A stretch of 64,000 bases of DNA from Dyella_D sp052115385 (lineage in GTDB: Bacteria > Pseudomonadota > Gammaproteobacteria > Xanthomonadales > Rhodanobacteraceae). Position numbers and translations under genes: made by a program. The notes beneath the pieces are model-generated. The model ran no database searches. It saw nothing but the letters and a program-made list of their open reading frames with translations, and was not told the DNA's origin. The stretch spans positions 124,001 through 188,000 of the forward strand of contig NZ_JBFRGP010000006.1 of the NCBI RefSeq assembly GCF_052115385.1, given 5' to 3'. Positions 1 to 7,862 of the stretch are shown one piece after another. How positions within the stretch are numbered: position 1 is the first letter of the stretch; each line of letters starts with the position of its first letter.

Positions 1-98
1 TCCACGCCCAGCCGTTGTGCGATCTCGACGCCGCTGATGCGGCGATGCGTCTGGAGCAGTTCCAGCACTGCCAGGGCGCGGGTGGCGGGTCGGTACAT
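1..98 (-). CDS. HTH transcriptional regulator, N-terminal fragment (YafY/HTH_11-like)
   Basis: Only the first 32 codons are in the window; the rest lies beyond base 1. The ATG is at 98 on the minus strand. The N-terminus begins MYRPATRALAVLELLQTH and continues into a helix-turn-helix (RRISGVEIAQRLGV), the pattern of HTH_11 domains in YafY/WYL-type regulators. It is divergent from the LysE-family exporter at 182, so it may regulate that gene. The WYL or effector domain cannot be seen, so the family call rests on the HTH alone. Confidence 0.6.
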   Translation of the reverse strand, partial: MYRPATRALAVLELLQTHRRISGVEIAQRLGV

Positions 99-181
99 GG
101 CGCGCAGGTTAGCCGATAAACAGGACTGTCTTCGCCCTGATTCATGCCTAGGCTGTGAGCGTCTCCCGCGAGGTTGCCGCC

Positions 182-820
182 ATGATTCCTTCCATGCAGC
201 TGGGCCTGTTCTTCCTGCTGGTGCTGGGCATCGTGGCGCTGCCCGGGCTGGACATGGCCTATGTGCTGGGCAGTTCGCTCAGCGGCGGGCGGCGCGGTGG
301 CCTGGCGGCGGTGGCGGGGATCATGGCCGGCGGCGTTTGCCACGTCGTGCTGACCGGGCTGGGCATTGGCGTGCTGCTGCAATGGTCGCCGCTGTTGTTC
401 CAGGCCATGTTGTGGATCGGCGCGGCCTATGTGGCCTGGATCGGCTACGGCATGTGGCGCAGCGAAGGCGGCGCGTTGCACGCCGCCGAAGTGGCCGGCC
501 AGTCGCGCTGGACCACGTTCCGCCGCGGCGCCGTGACCTGCCTGCTCAATCCCAAGGCCTACCTGTTCATGCTGGCGGTGTTTCCGCAGTTCATGCGGCG
601 CGAGCACGGGGCGTTATGGCCGCAGGCGGCAGTGTTGGGCCTGGTGATCGTACTGACCCAGCTGGCCGTGTATGGCGCGCTGGCCTGCGCCGCGGGCGGG
701 GCGCAGGGGTGGCTGGCGGAGCGGCCGGGTTATACGCGGACGGCCTTGCGTGCGGTGGGTGCGCTGTTGATCGGGATCGCGCTGCTTACCGTGGCGGAGG
801 GCATTCGCCGCCTGGCGTAG
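182..820 (+). CDS. LysE/RhtB family amino-acid exporter
   Basis: Predicted inner-membrane exporter of 212 residues, the normal size for LysE/RhtB translocators. It has about six hydrophobic helices and the family's early small-residue segment (GIVALPGLDMAYVLG) near residues 15-29. These proteins export amino acids or related small molecules; the substrate cannot be read from sequence. ATG 182 is chosen because the protein then starts directly before helix 1; an in-frame GTG at 155 would add nine residues. The TAG stop codon is formed by the GTAG end of the palindromic repeat at 817-908. Convergent with the DUF3224 gene. Confidence 0.88.
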   Translation: MIPSMQLGLFFLLVLGIVALPGLDMAYVLGSSLSGGRRGGLAAVAGIMAGGVCHVVLTGLGIGVLLQWSPLLFQAMLWIGAAYVAWIGYGMWRSEGGALHAAEVAGQSRWTTFRRGAVTCLLNPKAYLFMLAVFPQFMRREHGALWPQAAVLGLVIVLTQLAVYGALACAAGGAQGWLAERPGYTRTALRAVGALLIGIALLTVAEGIRRLA

Positions 821-908
821 GTTGGGGTGAGCCGCAGGCGAACCCCAACATGGCTAGCTCCAAACGCATCGCATCGTTGGGGTTCGCCTGCGGCTCACCC
901 CAACCTAC
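817..908. repeat. GTAG-type inverted repeat (REPIN-like), copy 1
   Basis: Two inverted arms begin GTAGGTTGGGGTGAGC on either strand and surround a loop of about 27 bp. Each arm contains its own internal palindrome (GTTGGGGT...ACCCCAAC). The same unit recurs at 13185, 28259 and 58511. It lies between convergent genes and its first arm supplies the TAG stop of the exporter gene. It resembles REP/BIME elements mobilised by RAYT transposases in related bacteria; no RAYT gene is in the window. Confidence 0.9.
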
Positions 909-918
909 GCCGGTCGTT

Positions 919-1407
919 TCACTCCAAAGGGAGGCTGTAATCGAACGTGTACGAATGCGCACCCTTGGCGTCGATATGGATCACCAGCGTCCCGCTCAGG
1001 CCGTCGAGCTCGCCCGTGCCGGAATCGGGCACCACCGTGATCGTCATGGCCGGCGCGCCGCGCGTCATCGTCGCGCTGTGCATCAGCACGAAGCTGCCCT
1101 GCCTGCCGCCCAGCGTGCCGGTGACCCGCTCCAGCGCCACATAGGCGCCGGAGCCGGTGGCCTTGTCCATCACCGCGAGCATCTCGCCCAGGCTGCTGCC
1201 ATCCAGGTCGCCGTGGAAGCGCTTGTCGATGGTCTGCCGGCCCAGGGCGGCGGCTTCGATGCTCGGCGGTGCCGGTTGCGCGGCGAGCTTGACCTCGAAC
1301 GTACCTTGGGCGTGTTTCATGCTGCTCTCCAATGCGTGGGATACCACCGGCGCGATCGCCAGGGCGAGTACGGCGACGGCGACAGGTAAGCGAAGACGAG
1401 GGAACAT
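919..1407 (-). CDS. DUF3224 domain-containing exported protein
   Basis: A 162-residue protein with an N-terminal signal peptide (MFPRLRLPVAVAVLALAIAP, cleavage near SHA) followed by a DUF3224 domain starting at the KHAQGTFEVKL segment. DUF3224 proteins are small beta-barrel proteins of unknown function, usually cytoplasmic, so the leader is notable. The start at 1407 has a GGAG ribosome site about eight bases upstream. The internal ATG of MKHAQGTF would give the classical leaderless form. Divergent from the AraC regulator at 1495, with 87 bp between them, suggesting linked control. Confidence 0.8.
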   Translation of the reverse strand: MFPRLRLPVAVAVLALAIAPVVSHALESSMKHAQGTFEVKLAAQPAPPSIEAAALGRQTIDKRFHGDLDGSSLGEMLAVMDKATGSGAYVALERVTGTLGGRQGSFVLMHSATMTRGAPAMTITVVPDSGTGELDGLSGTLVIHIDAKGAHSYTFDYSLPLE

Positions 1408-1494
1408 AGCGTGCTCCACGGGTGCGGGCCATCGCCGCGTTGGACGGCATTGCAACAGGAAGCCTCCTTGCATGATTGGAAAAACGCGACAGCC

Positions 1495-2304
1495 ATGAAC
1501 GCGAACGCACCCGAACCGCGCGGCGTGCTGCATCCACGCCTGCCGCACGGCGAGTTCCGGCACGAGCGCCGCCTGCCCGGCGCCGCGCTGGCCGGCTTGA
1601 TCGAGCATTACTGGTACGTGGCCTGGGACCTGCGCGGCCTGCCGCCGCAGACCCAGGAAACCCTGCCGCATCCGAGCGTGCACCTGGTGGTCGAGCCGCC
1701 GCAGGCACGGCTCTACGGGGTGCACCAGGGGCGCTTCGAGCGCGTGCTCGAAGGGCAGGGTTGCGTATTCGGCATCAAGTTCCGGCCAGGCGGGTTTCGT
1801 CCGTTCCACACCGCGGAAGTGGCCAGGCTGATGGATAGCTCGATCGCCGCACGCGACCTGTTCGGCACAGCGGCTGATCGCTTCGAAGCCGCCGTGCTCG
1901 CCACCACCGACATGAACGAGATGGCCGCCGCCGCCGAACACCTGCTGCTGGCGCACCTGCCCGCGCCCGATGCCAACGTCGAGCGCGTCGCCAGCCTGGT
2001 CGCCGACATCGCCACCGACCGTTCCATCACCGCCGTCGAGCAGCTCTGCGAGCGCAGCGCACTCAACGCGCGCGCCCTGCAACGCCTGTTCAAGAACTAC
2101 GTCGGCATCGGCCCCAAGTGGGTGATCAACCGCTATCGCCTGCATGAGGCGATCGCACAATTGCAGCAAGGGCAGCAGGCGGACTGGGTGGAGCTGGCGC
2201 TGTCGCTCGGCTACTTCGACCAGGCGCATTTCATCCGCGATTTCCGCGCCCTGGTCGGCTGCACGCCGGCGCAATACGCCAGGCGGCTTCAATCCACCGG
2301 ATAA
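1495..2304 (+). CDS. AraC family transcriptional regulator with DUF6597-like N-terminus
   Basis: A 269-residue regulator. The N-terminal part (about residues 15-115, with HPSVHLVVEPP and FRPGGFRPF) matches the DUF6597 type. The last 100 residues form an AraC HTH: LQRLFKNYVGIGPKWVINRY, then DWVELALSLGYFDQAHFIRDF and GCTPAQYARR. ATG 1495 is taken as start; the open frame extends up to a GTG at 1411, but that part lacks family character. Divergent from the DUF3224 gene, its likely target. The last 16 bp overlap the convergent epimerase gene. Confidence 0.85.
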   Translation: MNANAPEPRGVLHPRLPHGEFRHERRLPGAALAGLIEHYWYVAWDLRGLPPQTQETLPHPSVHLVVEPPQARLYGVHQGRFERVLEGQGCVFGIKFRPGGFRPFHTAEVARLMDSSIAARDLFGTAADRFEAAVLATTDMNEMAAAAEHLLLAHLPAPDANVERVASLVADIATDRSITAVEQLCERSALNARALQRLFKNYVGIGPKWVINRYRLHEAIAQLQQGQQADWVELALSLGYFDQAHFIRDFRALVGCTPAQYARRLQSTG

Positions 2305-3272
2305 GGCATCTCGCCGAACGTCGCCGCGTGATAGCCCTTCGCACCCACGGCCAGCGCGAGCGGGCTGCGGAAATCGCGATCCGCCGCCAGGCAGGCCAGC
2401 ACCTGGGCGAAGTGGTGGCGCGGTTGCCAGCCCAGTTCATGCCGGGCCAGGGCATTGACGTAGACGCGATCGATGCGCGGGAACATCCGCCAGCCGCGCG
2501 CGCCGTACAGCGCCTCGAACGCGGGAAACAGCCGCCGCAGCACGGCCGGCGCATCGCGGTGCAGCAGCGCGAGATCTTCCTGCGCGAACGGCGTGGTGGC
2601 CGAGACGATATAGCGGCCGAAGCCGAGCGCCGGTGCGCGCTCCAGCGCCAGCAAATGCGCGTTCGCCACGTCCTCGATATCCGCGCGGCGATACAGCAGT
2701 TCGTTGGCCTGTGCATTGGCGAGGTCATAGGCGGCGCGCTTGCCCGCATCGTCGTCCGCCTCGGGAAAGAAGCGCGAGGTGCGCAGTATCAGCAGCGGCA
2801 GGCCGTGGCGGCGGTGATACAGCTCGCATAGCTGCTCGGCGGCGAGCTTGGTGGTGCCGTAGATGTTCTTCGGTACCGGCGCCACGTTTTCCGTGATCCA
2901 CGCGGCTGGTGCTTCCGCGGCCGGCGTCAGCGCCGCACCGAACACGCTGGTGGTGCTGGTGAACACGAAGGCCCGCACGCCTGCCGCCACCGCCTCTTCC
3001 AGCAGCGCCAGGGTGCCACTGATATTGGTGTCGACGAAATCCTGCGCCGGGTGCGTGGCGACATGCGGCTTGTGCAAGGTGGCGGTGTGGATCACGGCGC
3101 TTGCGCCGCGCATCGCCTCGCGCACGAAGACGCGGTCGGCGATGTCGCCGGTGTGCTGCGTAAACGGCGATGGCTTCAGATCGATGCCGACGGCCTCGCG
3201 CGAAGCGGCGCGCAGGCAGCGCATCAGCGCCTCGCCGAGATGGCCGGCGCTGCCGGTCACCAGGATGGTCAT
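2289..3272 (-). CDS. NAD(P)-dependent epimerase/dehydratase family protein
   Basis: A 327-residue extended short-chain dehydrogenase. The Rossmann motif GSAGHLG is at residues 7-13, the catalytic Tyr138/Lys142 pair lies in YGTTK, and Ser109 in TSTTSVFG completes the triad. Such enzymes change sugar nucleotides or related substrates using NAD(P); the substrate is not evident. The start at 3272 is chosen because the Rossmann strand MTILVTG begins there; the frame stays open upstream without domain content. It lies downstream of the XRE regulator on the same strand and overlaps the AraC gene's 3' end. Confidence 0.85.
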   Translation of the reverse strand: MTILVTGSAGHLGEALMRCLRAASREAVGIDLKPSPFTQHTGDIADRVFVREAMRGASAVIHTATLHKPHVATHPAQDFVDTNISGTLALLEEAVAAGVRAFVFTSTTSVFGAALTPAAEAPAAWITENVAPVPKNIYGTTKLAAEQLCELYHRRHGLPLLILRTSRFFPEADDDAGKRAAYDLANAQANELLYRRADIEDVANAHLLALERAPALGFGRYIVSATTPFAQEDLALLHRDAPAVLRRLFPAFEALYGARGWRMFPRIDRVYVNALARHELGWQPRHHFAQVLACLAADRDFRSPLALAVGAKGYHAATFGEMPYPVD

Positions 3273-3351
3273 GGCTTGTTCCCGCGTGATGCTGGGAGCA
3301 AAAGCGTAGCGGGCGAGGCAACGCGTCCGCCACGCATAAAATATGCGCCGC

Positions 3352-3882
3352 TCAGGCCAGCGTGGTGACCAGCCGCCCCATGCTGCCGTCCGCCAGTGCG
3401 ATGCGCTCCCACAGTGCGGTGCCGGGGCGGATCGGCAACTCCGCATTGGTGCCGGTGGCGATGCGCAGCGAGCCCTGCCGATCTTCGTACCAGCCGCGCG
3501 CGTCCAGCGTGGCTTCGGCGGCAAGGATTTCCGGCGTCGCGTAGACCAGCATGCAGGTGCCGATCAGCTCGGCGGCGGGCCGGCGCCAGTCGGCAAAACG
3601 CGCGGGCGAGACCGCCAGCAAGCGGTGGGTGCGGTCGCAGACCAGGTGCACCTTCTGCGTCGAGGTTTCCACCAATCGCTTCAGCGCCGCGTCCTGCGCC
3701 GGATCGGGCCGCGCCTCCAGCAGGCGCTGCACGGCCAGCCGCTGCGCCGCCGACAGCTCCAGGTCGCCGCGCTCCCAGCGCGACACGGTGGATTGGGTGA
3801 CGCCGAGCAGGTCGGCGAGGTGGCTTTGTTTCATCCCGCGCAGCTGGCGCAGCCGCCGCAGGGCGCGTCCGAAGGGTGCCAT
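3352..3882 (-). CDS. XRE-family HTH transcriptional regulator
   Basis: A 176-residue protein. Residues 8-55 form a lambda-repressor-like HTH (MKQSHLADLLGVTQSTVSRWERG). The remainder (about 75-176) is a PAS-like or ligand-sensing region of unknown specificity. A GGAGG ribosome site sits five to six bases before ATG 3882, so this start is preferred over an ATG at 3897. It lies 19 bp downstream of the LysR gene on the same strand and may be co-transcribed with it and with the epimerase gene below. Confidence 0.8.
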   Translation of the reverse strand: MAPFGRALRRLRQLRGMKQSHLADLLGVTQSTVSRWERGDLELSAAQRLAVQRLLEARPDPAQDAALKRLVETSTQKVHLVCDRTHRLLAVSPARFADWRRPAAELIGTCMLVYATPEILAAEATLDARGWYEDRQGSLRIATGTNAELPIRPGTALWERIALADGSMGRLVTTLA

Positions 3883-3901
3883 GGCGGCCTCCGTCATCCG
3901 G

Positions 3902-4822
3902 TCAGTGACAGAAAGATAGCGCGAGCAGCCGCTCCAGCGTGCCGAGCCGGCGCGCGCGCTCGATCCACCAGCGCAGCGCGGCGCCGTCCTCGCCGGTGCG
4001 CCAGGCCAGGTAGAAGGTTTCGGCCGGCTTGGGTTCCTCCACCGCCTTCACGATCAGCTCGCCGCTCTGGATGGCGGGGCGCGCATACGGTTCGGGCAGG
4101 AAGCCGAAGCCCAGCCCGGCGCGCTGGAAGTCAAGCTTGCTGCGGATATCCGGCACGGTCATCGCGTCCTGCCCGTAGGCCAGGCCGACCGTGCGCGAGA
4201 CCAGCTTGCGCGCGCTGTCGGCGACCGCGATGGCGCGGTATTGCTGCAGATCGAGCCGGCCCAGCGGCCGCTCGATCGCCGCCAGCGGATGCTCCGGCGC
4301 CACCGCGAACACGAACGGCAGCGAACCCATCGGCTCGGCCACGTAGCCGCCGCCGGAGGGGCCTTCGCCGGCCGCGCCGATGAGCAGGTCCGCACGGCGC
4401 TCCAGCAGTGCCTCCCAGGTGCCGGACAAGGCTTCCTGTCCCACCCGCAGGCGCGTGCGGTCGGCTACCGCGCAGAACGCCTCGATGTCCTCGCGCAGCG
4501 CGATGGGGGCGAACATCGAGTCGATCTCGATGGCGAATTCGGTTTCCCAGCCGGACGCCACGCGGCGCACGCGCGCTTCCAGGTCCTGCGCGGCGCGCAA
4601 TAGATGGCGGCCTTCCTTCAGCAGCACGGTGCCGGCCTGGGTCAGGTCGGCGCGCGGGCCGGCGCGCTCGAACAGCTGCACGCCCAGTTCCTCCTCCAGC
4701 TTGGCCACCGTGTAGGAGATGGTGGAGGGCACTTTGTGCAGCTCCTTGCCGGCCGCGGCGAAGGAGCCGCGGCGGTCGATGGCGTCCAGGATCTGCAGGG
4801 CGTCGAGGCTCAGGCGCAACAT
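3902..4822 (-). CDS. LysR family transcriptional regulator, divergent from pirin
   Basis: A 306-residue LysR protein. The winged HTH is at about residues 6-65 (DALQILDAIDRRGSFAAAGKEL, with VPSTISYTVAKLEEELG), followed by a two-lobed LysR substrate-binding domain. ATG 4822 places MLRLSLDALQ at the N-terminus as usual for the family; an upstream in-frame start at 4849 is less likely. It is divergent from the pirin gene at 4992, and LysR-pirin divergence is common in proteobacteria, so it probably activates the pirin operon. A symmetric ATAG-N9-CTAT site lies between the two genes. Confidence 0.9.
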   Translation of the reverse strand: MLRLSLDALQILDAIDRRGSFAAAGKELHKVPSTISYTVAKLEEELGVQLFERAGPRADLTQAGTVLLKEGRHLLRAAQDLEARVRRVASGWETEFAIEIDSMFAPIALREDIEAFCAVADRTRLRVGQEALSGTWEALLERRADLLIGAAGEGPSGGGYVAEPMGSLPFVFAVAPEHPLAAIERPLGRLDLQQYRAIAVADSARKLVSRTVGLAYGQDAMTVPDIRSKLDFQRAGLGFGFLPEPYARPAIQSGELIVKAVEEPKPAETFYLAWRTGEDGAALRWWIERARRLGTLERLLALSFCH

Positions 4823-4837
4823 TCGAATTTCTCGATG

Positions 4838-4854
4838 ATAGGCCGGCAATCTAT
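4838..4854. promoter_or_regulatory. Candidate LysR box upstream of pirin
   Basis: A symmetric ATAG-N9-CTAT site starts 16 bp from the LysR start codon in the divergent LysR/pirin region. Its form resembles LysR operators. The assignment is inferred from symmetry and position only. Confidence 0.4.
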
Positions 4855-4991
4855 TCGCTTTTGGCTGCCGGGCAGGGCGCCCATACTCTCTCCATCAGGG
4901 CGCGATGACAAGCAAAACCGGGGCCTGTAGGTCGTTCTAGACCGGGCCGGCGAGTCATCGAATCCATTGCACATCACTACGGAGGCATCCC

Positions 4992-5693
4992 ATGTTGGAA
5001 GTCCGCAAGAGCCAGGAACGCGGCCACGCCGAGCACGGCTGGCTGTCTTCCCGCCACAGCTTCTCCTTCGCCGAGTACCACGACCCGCGCCACATGGGCT
5101 TCGGCCCGCTGCGCGTGATCAACGAGGACCGCGTGACCGGCGGCCAGGGTTTCGGCACGCACGGCCACCAGAACATGGAGATCATTTCCTATGTCCTGGG
5201 CGGCGCGCTGGAGCACAAGGACAGCCTGGGCACCGGCTCGGTGCTGCGCTACGGCGACGTGCAGCGCATGAGCGCCGGCACCGGCGTGCGCCACAGCGAG
5301 TTCAACCACGACGCCGAGGAGCCGGTGCACTTCCTGCAGATCTGGATCATGCCGCAGCGCCAGGGCGTCGAACCCAGCTACGAGGAAAAGCATTTCGACG
5401 AGGCCTCCAAGCGCGGCCAGCTGCGCCTGATCGTCTCGCCCGACGGCCGCGACGGCTCGCTGCGCATGAACCAGGACGCGTATCTGTACGCCTCGATCCT
5501 GTCGGCCGGCGACAAGCTCAGTCGTGAGCTCGCCCCGGGCCGCCTCGGCTATGTGCACGTGGCGCGCGGCAGCCTCAGCGTCAACGGCACCGCGCTGAAT
5601 GCGGGCGATGCGCTGAAGCTCGCCGATACCGCGTCGATCGAGCTCGAAGGCAGCGGCGACGCCGAAGTGCTGGTGTTCGACCTGCCGCGCTGA
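4992..5693 (+). CDS. Pirin family protein (YhhW-type bicupin)
   Basis: A 233-residue cytoplasmic bicupin. The four metal ligands of the pirin/YhhW family are present: His57 and His59 in GTHGHQNME, His101 and Glu103 in GVRHSEFN. Some relatives have quercetin 2,3-dioxygenase activity, but physiological substrates are usually unknown; involvement with electrophiles or oxidative stress is suggested for LysR-controlled pirins. The ATG follows a GGAGG ribosome site. It is the first gene of a long same-strand run ending near 13150. Confidence 0.93.
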   Translation: MLEVRKSQERGHAEHGWLSSRHSFSFAEYHDPRHMGFGPLRVINEDRVTGGQGFGTHGHQNMEIISYVLGGALEHKDSLGTGSVLRYGDVQRMSAGTGVRHSEFNHDAEEPVHFLQIWIMPQRQGVEPSYEEKHFDEASKRGQLRLIVSPDGRDGSLRMNQDAYLYASILSAGDKLSRELAPGRLGYVHVARGSLSVNGTALNAGDALKLADTASIELEGSGDAEVLVFDLPR

Positions 5694-5713
5694 GCGCCAG
5701 CGCCTCCCCGTTT

Positions 5714-5734
5714 CCCGCCGCTTCCGCAGGCGGG
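5714..5734 (+). terminator. Hairpin between pirin and hydrolase genes
   Basis: A 6-bp CCCGCC/GGCGGG stem with a 9-base loop lies 21 bp after the pirin stop and is followed by a short pyrimidine run (ACTTTCC). It could be a weak terminator or attenuator inside the operon. There is no true T-tract. Confidence 0.35.
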
Positions 5735-5771
5735 ACTTTCCGACCCTTCGCTCCGCATTGAGGAATCCGCC

Positions 5772-6752
5772 ATGTCACAGCCAAAGACCGTTTCCGACGT
5801 CAGCCACGGCCGCCGTGCCCTGCTCGGCCAGGCCGCGCTCGCCACCACCGCGGCGATCGCGATGCCCGCACTGGCCGCAGCCGCCGAAGCTTCCAAGGGT
5901 GGCGCCGCCAGCCACGCCGGCAAGACCCCCGGTTCGCGTTTCGTCACCAAGGACGGCACCGAGATCTTCTACAAGGATTGGGGCAACGGGCAGCCGGTGC
6001 TGTTCTCGCATGGCTGGCCGCTCAGCGCCGACGCCTGGGACGGGCAGATGCTGTTCCTGGGCCAGCACGGCTACCGCGTGATCGCGCATGATCGCCGCAG
6101 CCACGGCCGCTCTGCGCAGACCTGGGACGGCAATCACATGGATCGCTACGCCGACGATCTGGCGGAGCTGATCGAGAAGCTTGATCTGCACGACATCGTG
6201 CTGGTCGGCCACTCCACCGGCGGCGGCGAGATCGCCCACTACGTCGGCCGCCATGGCACCAAGCGCGTGGCCAAGATGGTGCTGATCGGCGCGGTGCCGC
6301 CGATCATGCTCAAGACCGCCAGCCATCCCAACGGCCTGCCGCTGGAAGTGTTCGACGGCATCCGCAAGGGCGTGTCCGATGACCGCTCGCAGTTCTACAA
6401 GGATCTGACCCTGCCGTTCTACGGCTACAACCGCGCTGGCGCGAAGATCTCCGAGGGTGCGCGCGAATCGTTCTGGCTGCAGGGGATGATGGGCGGCATC
6501 AAGGGCCAGTACGACTGCATCAAGGAATTCTCGGAAGTCGACTACACCGAGGACCTGAAGAAGATCGACGTGCCCACCCTGGTCATCCATGGCGACGACG
6601 ATCAGATCGTGCCCATCGACGGCTCCGCGCGCCTCACCGCCAAGCTGGTCAAGCACGCCACGCTCAAGGTGTATCCGGGCGCGCCGCACGGCCTGGCCAC
6701 CACGCACCAGGATCAGCTCAACAACGACCTGCTGGCTTTCATCAAGAGCTGA
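5772..6752 (+). CDS. Alpha/beta hydrolase (non-haem chloroperoxidase-like) with Tat signal
   Basis: A 326-residue alpha/beta hydrolase. A twin-arginine leader (GRRALLGQ, Arg14-Arg15) and hydrophobic stretch to about residue 38 predict export by Tat, unlike most cytoplasmic relatives. The triad is visible: Ser148 in GHSTGGG, Asp277 in HGDDDQIVP, His306 in GAPHG. The family includes bacterial non-haem chloroperoxidases and arylesterases; the natural substrate is unknown. It lies 78 bp after pirin and nine bases before the isochorismatase-like gene, in the presumed LysR-controlled operon. Confidence 0.9.
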   Translation: MSQPKTVSDVSHGRRALLGQAALATTAAIAMPALAAAAEASKGGAASHAGKTPGSRFVTKDGTEIFYKDWGNGQPVLFSHGWPLSADAWDGQMLFLGQHGYRVIAHDRRSHGRSAQTWDGNHMDRYADDLAELIEKLDLHDIVLVGHSTGGGEIAHYVGRHGTKRVAKMVLIGAVPPIMLKTASHPNGLPLEVFDGIRKGVSDDRSQFYKDLTLPFYGYNRAGAKISEGARESFWLQGMMGGIKGQYDCIKEFSEVDYTEDLKKIDVPTLVIHGDDDQIVPIDGSARLTAKLVKHATLKVYPGAPHGLATTHQDQLNNDLLAFIKS

Positions 6753-6761
6753 GGAACGACC

Positions 6762-7415
6762 ATGTCCATTACCGCCAGACCCACCCCCGGCAAGCTGCTG
6801 CTGACGCCCACCGATCATGCGTTGATCATGATCGACTTCCAGTCGCAGATGGCCTTCGCCACCCATTCCATCGACGCGGTCAACCTGCGCAACAACGCCG
6901 GCCTGGTGGCCAAGGCCGCGGCCAGCTTCAAGGTGCCGGTCATTCTCACCACGGTGGCGGAGAAGAGTTTTTCCGGCCCGATGTTCAGCGAAGTCACCGA
7001 GCCCTTTCCGGGCCAGGCGCTGCTCGACCGCACGTCGATGAATACCTGGGAAGACGCAGCCGTGATCGCCCGGGTCAACGAGATCGGCAAGAGCCGCATC
7101 GTGCTGGCCGGGCTGTGGACTTCCGTGTGCATCGTCGGCCCGGCGCTGTCGGCGCTCGACCAGGGCTTCGAGGTGTATGTGGTCGCCGATGCCTGCGGCG
7201 ATGTCTCGACCGAAGCGCATAACCGCGCGATGGACCGCATGGTGCAGGCCGGCGCCCGCCCGATCACCTCGCTGCAATACCTGCTGGAACTGCAGCGCGA
7301 CTGGGCGCGCGGCGAGACCTACGACAGCACCACCGGCATCGCCAAGAGCAATGGCGGCTCGTACGGCCTGGGCGTGATCTATGCCAAGACCATGTTTGGA
7401 GCGCACGAGGGCTGA
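6762..7415 (+). CDS. Isochorismatase-family cysteine hydrolase (YcaC-like)
   Basis: A 217-residue cysteine hydrolase. Asp25 lies in MIDFQSQM and the nucleophile Cys123 in TSVCIVGP; the RTSMNTWED segment near residue 90 is typical of YcaC-like members. Substrates are unknown for most of these proteins. It starts nine bases after the hydrolase stop with a GAGGAACG ribosome site, so the two are co-translated. The C-terminus extends past the core by about 30 residues. Confidence 0.9.
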   Translation: MSITARPTPGKLLLTPTDHALIMIDFQSQMAFATHSIDAVNLRNNAGLVAKAAASFKVPVILTTVAEKSFSGPMFSEVTEPFPGQALLDRTSMNTWEDAAVIARVNEIGKSRIVLAGLWTSVCIVGPALSALDQGFEVYVVADACGDVSTEAHNRAMDRMVQAGARPITSLQYLLELQRDWARGETYDSTTGIAKSNGGSYGLGVIYAKTMFGAHEG

Positions 7416-7437
7416 GCCTCAGTACCCAAGCGTGAAC

Positions 7438-7555
7438 CCTTCCCCCTTCGGGGGAAGGTGGCGGCAGCCGGATGAGGGTACGGCCGGAGCGAAGCACATC
7501 ACCCTTGCGCTCCGCCCGTACCCTCACCCCAACCCCTCTCCCGGAGGGAGAGGGG
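7438..7555. repeat. Paired C-rich hairpins, copy 1
   Basis: A 9-bp hairpin (CCTTCCCCC/GGGGGAAGG) at 7438-7458 and a 10-bp hairpin (CCCCTCTCCC/GGGAGAGGGG) at 7533-7555 flank about 75 bp containing an inner GAGGGTACGG/CCGTACCCTC inverted pair. A related element lies at 50385-50544 and a partial one near 60827. It separates the isochorismatase and XapX genes. Confidence 0.75.
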
Positions 7556-7583
7556 CTCTAAACCTCACACTGAGGAAACACCG

Positions 7584-7862
7584 ATGAAGCCCTACATCCT
7601 TTCCCTCGCCGCCGGCCTGCTGGTGGGCATCGTCTACGCCCTGCTCAAGGTGCGCTCGCCGGCACCGCCGGTGATCGCCTTGATCGGCCTGCTGGGCATC
7701 CTGGTGGGTGAGCAGATCCCGCCACTGGTCAAGCAGCTGCTGCATCGCGACAGCACGCAGACCACCTGGCTGCGCGGACAAGTACGCCCGCACGTGTTCG
7801 GCCAGCTGCCGCAAGGCCCGCACACTTCGCACGACACCGGCGCCACGGAACCGAAAGCATGA
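7584..7862 (+). CDS. XapX domain (DUF1427) small membrane protein
   Basis: A 92-residue protein. Residues 1-55 match the XapX domain: two hydrophobic helices (ILSLAAGLLVGIVYALLKV and VIALIGLLGILVGEQ) with the APPVIALIGLLG turn. The tail is hydrophilic. The function of XapX proteins is unknown. Its last four bases overlap the start of the amidohydrolase gene (ATGA), showing translational coupling. This is a conserved neighbour of pirin/isochorismatase/amidohydrolase clusters in proteobacteria, from memory. Confidence 0.88.
   Translation: MKPYILSLAAGLLVGIVYALLKVRSPAPPVIALIGLLGILVGEQIPPLVKQLLHRDSTQTTWLRGQVRPHVFGQLPQGPHTSHDTGATEPKA

Noticed and set aside
37..1389. 450-codon plus-strand open frame
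   Set aside because: It crosses the exporter gene, the palindromic repeat and the antisense of the DUF3224 gene; the translation is Arg/Ala/Gly-rich without domains.
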